Of a stretch of 64,000 nt of DNA, positions 52,851-62,007 are shown piece after piece; the first letter of the stretch is position 1, and each line of letters starts with the position of its first letter. The translations under genes and the position numbers were made by a program. Origin of the DNA: Acidobacteriota bacterium (GTDB lineage: Bacteria > Acidobacteriota > Terriglobia > Acidiferrales > UBA7541); NCBI GenBank assembly GCA_013289955.1, contig JABCYZ010000030.1, forward strand, positions 18,738 to 82,737, read 5' to 3'. The notes under the pieces are model-generated. The model was not told where the DNA came from and did not search any database. It saw only the letters and a list, made by a program, of their open reading frames with translations.

Positions 52851-54500
52851 ATGAGGCGCCTTGCAATTTTGATTCTTGCTTTGATGTTATTGGCGATTCC
52901 CCGGGGCTTCGCCGAATCGGAAGCCTTCGATATCGTCATCTCCGGCGCGCACGTTATCGACGGATCCGGCAATCCCTGGTATGCCGCCGACCTCGGTATC
53001 CGGGGCGGTCTCATCGTTGAAGTCGGAAATCTCTCGAAGCACGCTTCCACGCGCGTCATTGACGCCCGCGGAATGGTGCTCGCTCCCGGGTTCATCGACA
53101 TGATGGGCGGCACCACTCTTCCCCTCCTCTTGGATCCGCTTACGGCCCAGAGCAAGTTGCGCCAGGGCGTCACCACCATGATGGCAGGCGAAGGCGACTC
53201 CATGGCGCCTCAAGACGAACGCACCATCAAGGAACTAAGTCTGCCCGGGGATATTCCGCACTGGACTACGTTCAGAGAGTACGACCGCGTGCTCGATGCA
53301 AAAGGCATCGGCATCAACGTGATCCATAACGTCGGCGCAGCCCAAGTGCGCCGCGTCGTAATCGGCGACCAGGACCGCGCACCCACGCCCGAACAATTGG
53401 CCAAAATGAAAGACATCGTCGCCGAGGCTATGCAGGACGGCTCCGTCGGCCTCTCCACTGCCCTGATCTATCCCCCGGGGACGTACGCGAAGACGGAAGA
53501 GATCATCGAGCTCGCAAAAGTGGCCGCCGAGTACAACGGCGTCTACTTTTCGCACATGCGCAATGAAAGCGCCCAGCTGCTCGAAGCCATTCAGGAGACA
53601 ATTCGTATCGGCGAAGAGGCGCACATCCCTGTACACATCTATCATCTGAAAGCTGCCGGGCAGGACAACTGGCCGCTGATGACCAGGGCTCTTAGGCTCA
53701 TTCAATCCGCGCGCGATCGAGGCATCGATGTTACCGCGGATATTTATCCCTACATCCGCAACGGAATCGGCCTCGGATCGTTTATTCATCCCAAGCACTA
53801 CGCCAATGGTGCGGAGGCTTTCTTGCCGACTCTCTCCGACCCCAAAATCCGCAGCGAGCTTCAGAAGGAAATTGAAACGACTACGGATTGGGAGAACTGG
53901 TATCACCACGTCGGAAAAAACTGGGACAACGTACTGGTCGTCCAGGTTCCCCCAAAGGTGGACAAACGCTTCGAAGGAAAATCCGTTCAGGAAATCGCCG
54001 CGCTTCGAAAAGCGGATGTCTGGGACACTTTTTTCTATTTGGTGCAGCAAGGCGGAGTGGATGTCGATCCCAAGAGCATGAACGAAGAACAGAAGCAGCA
54101 AGCCTTGCGGGCTCCGTTTGTGAGCATTGGCTCGGATGCAGAACCAATGAATCCCCTGATTTCCACTTACGCGCATCCGAGGACCTTCGGAACGTTCCCG
54201 AGAATTCTCGCGAAATACGTCCGCGAAGAAGAAGTCATCCGTCTCGAAACCGCCATCCGCGAAATGACTTCCCTGCCCGCCAATCAGTTGCACTTGTGGA
54301 ATCGCGGCCGCATCGCTCCCGGTTTGGCTGCCGACCTCGTACTGTTCGATCCCCAGAAGGTCGCTGACACGGCAACCTTCGAGAAACCGCTCTCCTACTC
54401 CGTAGGCATGGAATATGTCTTTATCAACGGCCAGCTGGCGATCGATAAGGGGCAGCCAACAGGCAATCTGGCCGGACAAATCGTTCGCGCTAACCGCTGA
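52851..54500 (+). CDS. D-aminoacylase-like amidohydrolase 1, secreted
   Basis: A 549-residue amidohydrolase (N-acyl-D-amino-acid deacylase family). Signal peptide at 1-21 (RRLAILILALMLLAIPRGFA), then DIVISGAHVIDGSGNPWYAADLGIRGG. The barrel motifs are QGVTTMMAGEGDS, YFSHMRNESAQLLEAI, IPVHIYHLKAAGQ, FVSIGSDAEP and HPRTFGTFPRILAKYVREE, all as in D-aminoacylases. The HxH ligands normally following PGFID are absent (FIDMMGGTT at 81-89), and the Cys of GGNCG is replaced by Glu114. The enzyme would free D-amino acids from N-acyl derivatives in the periplasm, if catalytically active. It begins 129 bases after the receptor stop. Confidence 0.88.
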   Translation: MRRLAILILALMLLAIPRGFAESEAFDIVISGAHVIDGSGNPWYAADLGIRGGLIVEVGNLSKHASTRVIDARGMVLAPGFIDMMGGTTLPLLLDPLTAQSKLRQGVTTMMAGEGDSMAPQDERTIKELSLPGDIPHWTTFREYDRVLDAKGIGINVIHNVGAAQVRRVVIGDQDRAPTPEQLAKMKDIVAEAMQDGSVGLSTALIYPPGTYAKTEEIIELAKVAAEYNGVYFSHMRNESAQLLEAIQETIRIGEEAHIPVHIYHLKAAGQDNWPLMTRALRLIQSARDRGIDVTADIYPYIRNGIGLGSFIHPKHYANGAEAFLPTLSDPKIRSELQKEIETTTDWENWYHHVGKNWDNVLVVQVPPKVDKRFEGKSVQEIAALRKADVWDTFFYLVQQGGVDVDPKSMNEEQKQQALRAPFVSIGSDAEPMNPLISTYAHPRTFGTFPRILAKYVREEEVIRLETAIREMTSLPANQLHLWNRGRIAPGLAADLVLFDPQKVADTATFEKPLSYSVGMEYVFINGQLAIDKGQPTGNLAGQIVRANR

Positions 54501-54543
54501 TACCCGTGTTCGTATTGGGCGGAAAACAGTTTGAGGAGAATTC

Positions 54544-56211
54544 ATGCAACTGAATCGAAACAAATTTCTCGTCTGCATAATCGTTGCGGCTGGTCTTTTC
54601 TTCGCAGCGCCGTCTTACGCGCAGTCCTCTCAGGCGGCTGGCGCCAGAGATCAATATGACTACGACATTGTCATTCGCAACGGCCGCGTTCTCGACGGCG
54701 CCGGCAATCCGTGCATTTTTGCCGATGTGGCCATCAAGGATGGCCGCTTCGCGAAGCTCGGCAAGATCGGAGGCCGCGGCCGCACGGAAATAGACGCCAG
54801 CGGCCGCTACGTCTCTCCCGGCTGGATCGATATGATGGACCAGTCCGGCATCGCGCTCCCTCAGAACGGCCTCGCCGAAAATAAATTGATGGAAGGCGTC
54901 ACTTCCGCCATCGGAGGCGAAGGCGGAACGCCCGTTCCCGCTGAACAAATCCGCGATTTCTGGACCGGCCTCGAAAAAAGCGGAATCAGTTTGAACTGGG
55001 GCAGCTATTTTTCTGAAACGCAGGCGCGCATCGCCGTGCTTGGCTATGATTCGCGCCAGCCCACTCCCGAAGAACTCAGCAAAATGAAAGCTATCATGGA
55101 AACCGCCATGCAAAATGGCGCCATGGGGATGACCACCGCGCTCATCTATCCGCCGAGCAGCTACGCGACAACTCCCGAACTCATCGAGATGGCCAAAGTG
55201 GCCGCCAAGTACGGCGGCATTTATGCCAGTCACATGCGGGGCGAAGGCAAAGAGCTCGTGCAATCGGTTGACGAGCTCATCGAAATCTCTCAGAAGGGCG
55301 GCTTGCCCGGCGAAGTCTTTCACATGAAGGCGGCCTACAGCCCGGGCTGGGGCACCCTGATGCAGGAGGCTGGCCGCCACATTGACGCAGCGCGGGCCAG
55401 AGGCGTTGACGTTGCCGCCGATCTGTATGTCTACACCGCCGGAGGCACGGGATTGGAAGCTGTGATTCCCTCGTGGGCGCACGATGGCGGCAAGGAGGCC
55501 CTCCTCAAGCGTCTCGCCGATCCGGAAATTCGCGAACGTCTCAAAAAAGAGATCGTCACCGGCTCGCCCGGCTGGTGGAACATTATTGAAGCGTCCGGCG
55601 GCTGGCAAAACGTGGTGCTCGTTAACGCACAAAATCCCGACAACGCAAAATACCAGGGGCGCTCGATCGCGGACATCGCAAAAGAACGGAACAAAGATCC
55701 CGCCGACACGGCTTTCGATTTTGTGGCCCAAGCAAAAACCGGCCGCGTGCTCGCGATCTATCACATGATGAGCGAACAGGACATCGAGACGGCTCTGAAA
55801 TTCCCATGGACCAGCATCGGTAGCGACGCCGGATCGGCTCTCGTGCCCGGCGGCGACGATGCGCTCGGCCTCGCGCACCCGCGTAGCTATGGAAATTTTC
55901 CGCGCGTGATTGCCCGGTATGTGCGCGAAACGCACACGCTGACGCTCGAAGACGCGATTCGCAAGATGACTTCCTGGCCGGCCACGCGGATGCGGATCGC
56001 CGACCGCGGCCTCATTCGCGAAGGACTCTGGGCGGACGTCACAATCTTCGACTACGACAAAATTCAGGACCGCTCGACTTACGAGCATCCCGACGTCACG
56101 CCGGACGGAATTGATTTTGTGATCGTGAACGGCCAGGTCGTGATCGACCATGGCAAACACACCGGTTTGCGTCCCGGCAAAATTCTCTACGGACCGGGCT
56201 ACGCCAAATGA
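54544..56211 (+). CDS. D-aminoacylase-like amidohydrolase 2, secreted
   Basis: A 555-residue paralogue of the preceding protein. Signal peptide (FLVCIIVAAGLFFAAPSYAQ), then DYDIVIRNGRVLDGAGNPCIF, EGVTSAIGGEGGTP, IYASHMRGEGKELVQSVDELI, VFHMKAAYS, TSIGSDAGSALV and LAHPRSYGNFPRVIARYVRE. It too lacks the HxH pair (WIDMMDQSG at 94-102) and has Glu126 where the canonical zinc-binding Cys stands. GAGGAGAATTC precedes the ATG, 43 bases after the first copy, so the two are cotranscribed. They may differ in side-chain specificity. Confidence 0.88.
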   Translation: MQLNRNKFLVCIIVAAGLFFAAPSYAQSSQAAGARDQYDYDIVIRNGRVLDGAGNPCIFADVAIKDGRFAKLGKIGGRGRTEIDASGRYVSPGWIDMMDQSGIALPQNGLAENKLMEGVTSAIGGEGGTPVPAEQIRDFWTGLEKSGISLNWGSYFSETQARIAVLGYDSRQPTPEELSKMKAIMETAMQNGAMGMTTALIYPPSSYATTPELIEMAKVAAKYGGIYASHMRGEGKELVQSVDELIEISQKGGLPGEVFHMKAAYSPGWGTLMQEAGRHIDAARARGVDVAADLYVYTAGGTGLEAVIPSWAHDGGKEALLKRLADPEIRERLKKEIVTGSPGWWNIIEASGGWQNVVLVNAQNPDNAKYQGRSIADIAKERNKDPADTAFDFVAQAKTGRVLAIYHMMSEQDIETALKFPWTSIGSDAGSALVPGGDDALGLAHPRSYGNFPRVIARYVRETHTLTLEDAIRKMTSWPATRMRIADRGLIREGLWADVTIFDYDKIQDRSTYEHPDVTPDGIDFVIVNGQVVIDHGKHTGLRPGKILYGPGYAK

Positions 56212-56335
56212 CAATTTCACAACAACCTCTCCGGCGGAAGTTCACAACCCTTTCAAACCCTTTCATAAAACCGGTTTAATAGTGCGTTTTCCACATCCCG
56301 GCGTTAGAATTCGCGGCGACGTGGGAGGAATGAAA

Positions 56336-57229
56336 ATGATTCATCGTGGAACGCTCGCGTTTCTGCCTCTATTGCTGGGCGCGATGAGCCTGCTGGTAAC
56401 GACGCGCGCACAGGCGCAGGCGAAGCTTTCGCCGAAGTGGGAGGAATTGACGGCGGCCGACTTTCGCCGCGGCATAGAACAATCGAAAGGGGCCTGCGTG
56501 CTGCCTTTCGGCATTTTGGAAAAGCACGGACCGCATCTCCCCCTGGGCACGGATCTGTTGAACGTGCGCTACGCTTCGCTGCAAGCGGTGGCGCAGGAAT
56601 ATGCCGTCGTTTTTCCGGAATATTATTTCGGACAGATCTTTGAAGCAAAGCACGAACCGGGAACCGTGGCCTACAGCCTCGACCTGCAGCTGAAATTGCT
56701 GCAGGAAACAACCGACGAGATGGCACGCAATGGATGCAAGAAAATCCTTATCGTGAACGGCCACGGCGGCAATGAATACCTGCTCCCTCTTTTCGCGCAA
56801 TCGCAGATGGATAAGCCGCACGACTACGTCGTTTATGTGATCGTCGGAGAACGAAGCACGCCTGGCGGGCCGGCGAAGAAGTCCACCGGAATTGACTACC
56901 ACGCCGGGGAAAACGAAACTTCGAACACGATGGTCTCGCACCCCGACCTGGTGCACCTGGACCGCGCGGCCAGTGAATCGGGGGCGGACCTGAACCGCCT
57001 GAATTTGCCGGAGGACGTGTACACAGGAATCTGGTGGTACGCGCGATTTCCGAATCATTATTCCGGTGACGGCTCGGTCGCGACCAGAGAACTTGGCGAA
57101 TGGAACATGAAGAATTGGATCGAAGCCATTGTCGAGGGCATTCGCGCGGCTAAGGCCGATGACCAAAGCTTGAAAATCCAGAACGAATTTTACGAGAAGA
57201 GCAGACACCCGCTGGGCACTCCGCAGTGA
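56336..57229 (+). CDS. Creatininase family amidohydrolase, secreted
   Basis: A 297-residue protein with a signal peptide (TLAFLPLLLGAMSLLVTTRAQA) and creatininase-fold motifs: VLPFGILEKHGPHLPLGTDLL (metal Glu and His), ILIVNGHGGNEYLLP, and DYHAGENETSNTMVSHPDLV with the downstream metal ligands. Family members hydrolyse cyclic amides or formamides with two divalent metals. Start 56336 is favoured because GGAGG lies 7 bases upstream; ATG 56330 is too close to it. It follows the D-aminoacylase pair, so it may act on a related amide. Confidence 0.88.
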   Translation: MIHRGTLAFLPLLLGAMSLLVTTRAQAQAKLSPKWEELTAADFRRGIEQSKGACVLPFGILEKHGPHLPLGTDLLNVRYASLQAVAQEYAVVFPEYYFGQIFEAKHEPGTVAYSLDLQLKLLQETTDEMARNGCKKILIVNGHGGNEYLLPLFAQSQMDKPHDYVVYVIVGERSTPGGPAKKSTGIDYHAGENETSNTMVSHPDLVHLDRAASESGADLNRLNLPEDVYTGIWWYARFPNHYSGDGSVATRELGEWNMKNWIEAIVEGIRAAKADDQSLKIQNEFYEKSRHPLGTPQ

Positions 57230-57247
57230 GGCGGTACAAGCCATCTC

Positions 57248-59221
57248 ATGACTGACTCAAAAAAGACCGTCCCGGGCGACCGTTCGATCGGGATGGATCA
57301 TTCCATCACGCGGCGCGATTTTCTGGGTTCGACGCTGCTGGCTTCGGGCGCGGGCTTGCTCGGCGGGCGGAATCCGGCGGAACTTCTTGCGCTGGCAAGC
57401 GGCTCCCCTGCCGCTGCCGAGAGAAAGGATTGGACGAGTTACGGAGGAGTCGGCGAGTACAGCCGCTCGAATGGAAATACGTTTGAGGTGATAGAAGCGG
57501 GGCACAAGATGCGTGATGGCGCGTACACTCCGCTGCCTCGGGACGCCATCGACACTGGAGAAACCTACGACTGCGTTGTCGTTGGAGGCGGAATCAGCGG
57601 ACTGGCTGCGGCGCTTTTCTTCGTTAGGCAAACCGGGCAAGGGCAGGCCGGGCAGGCCAGGTCGTGCTTGATTCTGGAGAACCACCCGATTTTTGGCGGC
57701 GAGGCAAAGCAAAATGAATTTGAGGTCGATGGAAAAAAGCTTGTAGCGCATCAAGGCTCGGCAATTTATCTGGTTCCCTACCCGTACAGTTTCATTGCGC
57801 GATTTTACGATTCTATCGGGCTGCACGCTCCCAAACTGACGTACCAAAAATGGTCCGGCTCCGGACCGGAGATGGCGCTGAGCCACACGCCTTATGATTC
57901 CGCGGGACTGAGCCGCGGGCAGTATGGCCTGTGGTTCGGCGCGAAGTTCGGACAGCAGCCGGGGACGTGGCTCATTGACCCGGTCGGTAAAAAGATGGAC
58001 GGTGCGCCCGTTTCGCCGGCTGCGCGGCGCGAATTGCTGCGATGGTTCTCCGGAGCGGCGGCAGGCCAGTCGAACTTTGATCCACCGCGCTACGAAGGTG
58101 ATGAAATTTCGCGAAGACTGGATGCGATTTCGCTCGAGCAGCACATGATGGAGCGATACGGATTGAGCCGCGAGACGATCCGGACGTTTCTATCGCCGGT
58201 CGAGGGCGGCGGCTCGGGGCTGGGCCCGGATGCGCTTTCCGCATTCTCTGAATACGCTGCAGATTTGCTGCATCCGTGGGACGACGGATCCGGCGATGTG
58301 GTGCAAATGTTCCCCGGGGGAAATACGGTGATCGCGCGGCTCATGGCGAAAGCACTGCTTCCCGCTTCGATCGAAGGACCCGCGACGGTCGAAGGAGTGA
58401 GCCGGGGCGCTGTGAATTTTGGGGCGCTGGATGTCTCCGGCTCGAACGTGCGGCTGCGCCTTTCTTCGACGGCAGTCTCCCTACAGCATGACGGGGATCC
58501 GGCCAAGGCCAGTTCCCTATCGATCGCTTACGCCAAGGACGGAAAAGTGTTCCGAGTGAAGGCGCGGTCGGCCGTGATGGCCGGAGGAAGCTGGACGACG
58601 AAACACATCATCACCGATTTGGGAGAAGCGCAGCGGAATGCGTACGCGCAATTTTACCGGTCGCCTTGCATGATGGCGAATGTTGCGGTGCGTAACTGGC
58701 GGTTTCTAGCGAAGATGGGGATCACGGGATGCAGATGGTTTGATGGCGTTGGAAATTATTTTGACGTGCGCAGGGTGGCGGTGTGCGGCGGAGTCGAGCC
58801 GACGATAAGCCCCGATGCGCCGATTGTCTTGACTCTGAAAGTTCTCTATTCCTATCCGGGCCTTTCGACCGAAGACCAGGGGCATCGCGGGCGTGGCGAA
58901 ATGCTGACTACGTCGTTTCGCGAGTACGAGCGGCGAATACGGCAGCAGTTCATGGATATGTTTGGCGGCGCGGGGTTTGATGCTGAGCGCGACATCGCGG
59001 GGATTGTTTTGAATCGATGGGGTCATGCGTATCTCAATCCGCAGCCGGGATTTTTCTTTGGGAAGGAGGGGAAGCCGGCGCCGCGGGACGTCTTGCGGAG
59101 CGCGCCCTTTGGCCGAGTCGCTTTCGCGAACACGGATTTGGCCGGAGCGATGGATCATCGCTACTCGATCCTTGAGGCGCATCGAGCGATAGAACAGTTG
59201 TTAGACCGGGCGGTGACTTGA
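57248..59221 (+). CDS. Tat-exported FAD-dependent oxidoreductase (spermidine dehydrogenase-like)
   Basis: A 657-residue flavoprotein. The N-terminus has a twin-arginine signal (ITRRDFLGSTLLASGAGLLGG). The FAD-binding fold begins at ETYDCVVVGGGISGLAAALFFV (about residue 108) and an ILENHPIFGGEAKQNEF acceptor segment follows. Later conserved blocks are VVQMFPGGNTVIARLMAKAL, ARSAVMAGGSWTTKHII and a C-terminal GRVAFANTDLAGAMDHRYSILEAHRAIEQL. The overall arrangement is that of the SpdH-like flavin oxidoreductases that oxidise amines. It follows the creatininase-family gene by 18 bases, so it belongs to the same transcript and may oxidise an amine or D-amino acid product. Confidence 0.85.
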   Translation: MTDSKKTVPGDRSIGMDHSITRRDFLGSTLLASGAGLLGGRNPAELLALASGSPAAAERKDWTSYGGVGEYSRSNGNTFEVIEAGHKMRDGAYTPLPRDAIDTGETYDCVVVGGGISGLAAALFFVRQTGQGQAGQARSCLILENHPIFGGEAKQNEFEVDGKKLVAHQGSAIYLVPYPYSFIARFYDSIGLHAPKLTYQKWSGSGPEMALSHTPYDSAGLSRGQYGLWFGAKFGQQPGTWLIDPVGKKMDGAPVSPAARRELLRWFSGAAAGQSNFDPPRYEGDEISRRLDAISLEQHMMERYGLSRETIRTFLSPVEGGGSGLGPDALSAFSEYAADLLHPWDDGSGDVVQMFPGGNTVIARLMAKALLPASIEGPATVEGVSRGAVNFGALDVSGSNVRLRLSSTAVSLQHDGDPAKASSLSIAYAKDGKVFRVKARSAVMAGGSWTTKHIITDLGEAQRNAYAQFYRSPCMMANVAVRNWRFLAKMGITGCRWFDGVGNYFDVRRVAVCGGVEPTISPDAPIVLTLKVLYSYPGLSTEDQGHRGRGEMLTTSFREYERRIRQQFMDMFGGAGFDAERDIAGIVLNRWGHAYLNPQPGFFFGKEGKPAPRDVLRSAPFGRVAFANTDLAGAMDHRYSILEAHRAIEQLLDRAVT

Positions 59222-59250
59222 AAAAAGGAGCAGGCGAGGACAGAGACGGG

Positions 59251-59679
59251 CTATTTGAAATTTATTTCCCCTCCGGGTCCAACATGCGGTTCGGGAAATC
59301 GGTGTGCAATATGCGTAGGGGATGGGTGATTCACTTTGGAGCGTCTTCCTTCGGTTTCTAGCCGGGCGTGGGCTTCGAGCCAAGACGGAAGAGCTGCATT
59401 TTCCTGAGTCCAATGAACGAGAGCGGCTTCATCGCACCAGTAGAGAAGTTTGCGCATGGCCAGGCCGTGGACTCCTCGGACCATGAACCGCTTCATCTCG
59501 ACGTCCGAGGTCCAGAGGGTTGCGGTCCAGAAGGTGCGGTTCTGATCGCGCAGTAACCTGGTGGCGAGATTGCCGTCAGAGCGCGAGGCCTGCCGGGTGG
59601 ATCTCAAGGCATAGAAAAAGAACATGGGAAGAAAGCGCCAGGAGCGCACGCGAAGGCGGGTGATGGAGACGAGAGGCAT
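59251..59679 (-). CDS. ABM-like/DUF3291 family protein
   Basis: A 142-residue protein starting MPLVSITRLRVRSWRFLPMFFFYALRSTRQ with a mid-region TFWTATLWTSDVEMKRFMVRG. The first strand and the W-T-A-T-x-W block match the dimeric alpha/beta-barrel DUF3291/antibiotic biosynthesis monooxygenase-like group. Function unknown. GAGG precedes the ATG. The C-terminal 35 residues are unconserved in look. It is preceded on its strand by the terminator of the sedolisin-like gene, so it has its own promoter or is weakly expressed. Confidence 0.7.
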   Translation of the reverse strand: MPLVSITRLRVRSWRFLPMFFFYALRSTRQASRSDGNLATRLLRDQNRTFWTATLWTSDVEMKRFMVRGVHGLAMRKLLYWCDEAALVHWTQENAALPSWLEAHARLETEGRRSKVNHPSPTHIAHRFPEPHVGPGGEINFK

Positions 59680-59710
59680 GTTCCTCAGCCGAGGTTAGCA
59701 GATAGACAGC

Positions 59711-59748
59711 CAAAAAGGCGAAGGGCTCTCGGTCGGGAGAGCCCTTCG
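59711..59748 (-). terminator. Rho-independent terminator of the sedolisin-like gene
   Basis: Perfect 12-bp stem CGAAGGGCTCTC (59719-59730) and GAGAGCCCTTCG (59737-59748) with a 6-base loop; on the reverse strand it is followed by CCTTTTTGG. It lies about 47 bases after the protease stop. Confidence 0.88.
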
Positions 59749-59794
59749 CTTGCGGAATAGACCGAGCGGAGAAATGAGCCCCGCCTCAAACGGG

Positions 59795-61093
59795 TTATTT
59801 GTTGCGTGTGGTATTGGGAGTGCCGATGCCGGTACACGCATCGTAGCCGAGAAAGGCGAAGACGGCGTGCTCGCCGCACGTGCCGTAGACGATGTCGTTG
59901 AAGGAACCGCCGAAGATGTGATTGTAGAGCTCGCGATTTTCCTCCTGGCTGGAATTTCGGAAGCTGCCTGCGGCATTGACGATACCGGCCAAAGAGGGCG
60001 CGGAAACGCTGGTGCCACCGACGACGAACCAGCCCGGTCCGAAAACGGGGTTGTTATCGTAGACCCAGACGCCTGTTGCGGGGTTAGCGTCGAAGGAAAG
60101 ATCGGGCGTGCCGCGAGAATTACCGACGATAAAGCGGACGCCGTCCTGGAACCCAGGGCGAGGCTCAAGCAGACTGGACCCTTGACCGGCGTTCTGCCAG
60201 GTGTTCTCGAGAATGAAGTCACCCGTATTCGGGCTGCGCGAAATACTGGTGCCGCCCGCCGAGACGACGTTCGGAGAAACGCTGGGATATTCGGTGCCGG
60301 GGCTGTCGCCGGAGGAAGCAAAGAAGACGACGCCGGGGAAAACGAAAACGGGGTCAAAATCGGTTTCGGGAACGGTACTATTTTCGAGCGTGGGGCCGAA
60401 TTCGCCAGTGCCAAAGCTCATGGAAACTTCGCCGCCACCGGCGGCCGCCACCAGGCTGGCTCCGAGCTGAGCAGCGCTAAAGAGATTGCCAAGGCCGTTG
60501 TTGGGGGCTTCGATCAGAAAAAGCTTGGCTTGCGGAGCCATGGCGTGAGCCCATTGGAGGTCCAAAGCAGTTTCCAGGTGAAAACCGCCGGTGGGATCCA
60601 GTCCAGGTTCCTTGCCGGTGAGGTAGGTCACGGTCAGATCCGCAGGCGGCAGCCCAAATTGTGCGGAGAATATCGCAAGATCCGCGGCGGCCGTCGGATC
60701 GTCAAAACCTTCGATGAGGGCGATAGCGCCGGCACCCTTGCCGGCGTTGGGATTCTCGGTGGTGACGTCCGGATTGCAGCCTGGGACTTCGTGATGGACA
60801 AGGTGATAGATACATCCGAGCGAAGCTGGAGTCTCAAAGAAGGCGCCTGGGAACGGTTCCAGTTCGTTCGGCCGGGCGGCAGGACCGAAGTTCATTCCAG
60901 TCGGTGGAACGAACAGGCGGAGATGCGTATGAGCCTTGACTCCAGCGTCGCCGGGCTCGGTAACGCTCGATTTGGGGGTCACGACGTGGCCCTTGAACGC
61001 GGGGCCAGCCGCTTGCTGGGCCGAACTGAGACCAGCAGACAACAGCAGAGCAACAGAACCTACGAACATACCTGCAGATAGTTTTCCGGTCAT
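59795..61093 (-). CDS. Secreted sedolisin-like (S53) serine protease
   Basis: A 432-residue protein with a signal peptide (KLSAGMFVGSVALLLSAGLSSA). The protease core has the sedolisin catalytic Glu and Asp in HLETALDLQWAHAMAP (ExxxD), the oxyanion Asp in FASSGDSPGTEYP and the nucleophile Ser in VGGTSVSAPSLAGI. It lacks the large N-terminal pro-kumamolisin domain of most S53 enzymes and has a C-terminal Cys pair (YGTCGE, YDACTG). It would cleave proteins outside the cell at acid pH. AAGGGG precedes ATG 61093. Confidence 0.9.
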   Translation of the reverse strand: MTGKLSAGMFVGSVALLLSAGLSSAQQAAGPAFKGHVVTPKSSVTEPGDAGVKAHTHLRLFVPPTGMNFGPAARPNELEPFPGAFFETPASLGCIYHLVHHEVPGCNPDVTTENPNAGKGAGAIALIEGFDDPTAAADLAIFSAQFGLPPADLTVTYLTGKEPGLDPTGGFHLETALDLQWAHAMAPQAKLFLIEAPNNGLGNLFSAAQLGASLVAAAGGGEVSMSFGTGEFGPTLENSTVPETDFDPVFVFPGVVFFASSGDSPGTEYPSVSPNVVSAGGTSISRSPNTGDFILENTWQNAGQGSSLLEPRPGFQDGVRFIVGNSRGTPDLSFDANPATGVWVYDNNPVFGPGWFVVGGTSVSAPSLAGIVNAAGSFRNSSQEENRELYNHIFGGSFNDIVYGTCGEHAVFAFLGYDACTGIGTPNTTRNK

Positions 61094-61271
61094 TTGACAC
61101 ACCCCTTGCTTTGTCCCTGAATCGTAACTAGGGACAATACGCACGATGTTAAGCGCTGGATTCCCGAAGTCAACCCTCATCCGCTAATTTTTACAGTTCA
61201 GTAATGGCAGGGTGTGAAAGGACCTGGGGGGGTAGTCGTGGCGCAGCCGGTTGATAACGGCTGGGGAGCCC

Positions 61272-61649
61272 TTATCGTTCGCGGCGAAGTTGGTCGAGCC
61301 AGCGATTGAGGATCGAGTTGGAGGAGGATTCGATGTCGAGAAATTCGAGGCCCATGCCGATGCGGGGTTTGACGATGCGGACCATCGCGAGGGCTTCGAC
61401 GCATTCACCTTTGCGCTTTAGCGTGACGCGGGCGCGGGATTTGACGGCCAGGGGCTTGCTGGTACAGACAAAGCAGCCACCGAGAGAGATATCGGAGGTG
61501 ACGCCGTCGGAACGAGAGCCAGATTCGAGGTCAAGGACTTCGGCGTCGGCGGCGAAGGGGAAGCGAATAGCGTACCGGCGGTCTCGCAGGCTAACTTTGT
61601 GCGACACCCCATCGGACGATCGATCGTTCATGGTAATGACGTTGCCCAC
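61272..61649 (-). CDS. PilZ domain protein
   Basis: A 125-residue protein formed almost entirely by a PilZ domain: the RDRRYAIRFPF motif (R-x-x-x-R type) near residue 23 and DISLGGCFVCTSKPL (D-x-S-x-x-G) near 53, then LKRKGECVEALAMVRIVK and IGMGLEFLDI. PilZ domains bind cyclic di-GMP and control motility, polysaccharide secretion or adhesion. The start is uncertain: GTG 61649 or ATG 61631. No partner gene is adjacent. Confidence 0.88.
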   Translation of the reverse strand: MGNVITMNDRSSDGVSHKVSLRDRRYAIRFPFAADAEVLDLESGSRSDGVTSDISLGGCFVCTSKPLAVKSRARVTLKRKGECVEALAMVRIVKPRIGMGLEFLDIESSSNSILNRWLDQLRRER

Positions 61650-62007
61650 TGTCAGTTAAACCGGGGAAGAAGAGTCAGGAGTATCCGTCGGAGCGTTCCC
61701 CTCTATCCAATAAGGGTGCCAGAGAAGTCTGAAAATAGGGAAAATGTGAGAAGAGGGAGGGCGAAAAAGGCAACAGGGCGACGCCCAAAGACGCCAGGCC
61801 AGGCATCGTCAATCTGCGAATGATTGGGGGGACTCTAAAACCTCCATATATCGTGCCCCGAGGGACAACACCCTATCGTGGGATGTGGAGTCGTGGGCAG
61901 CCTGAGACGGGGCACGACGCGAGATATTAGTTGGTACGACAAAGGGAGGTGACGCGGGCGCGAGCGCGCGGGGAGAGGATGCTAGTCTGGTTGGGAAGAA
62001 TGAATTC
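61650..62007. other. Divergent intergenic region between two PilZ genes
   Basis: 358 bases with no convincing gene on either strand. It must contain promoters for one or both PilZ genes; I saw no operator. Confidence 0.5.

Noticed and set aside
54490..56220. A 576-codon reverse open frame
   Set aside because: Antisense to the second D-aminoacylase gene; no start signal, no motif, composition of a shadow frame.
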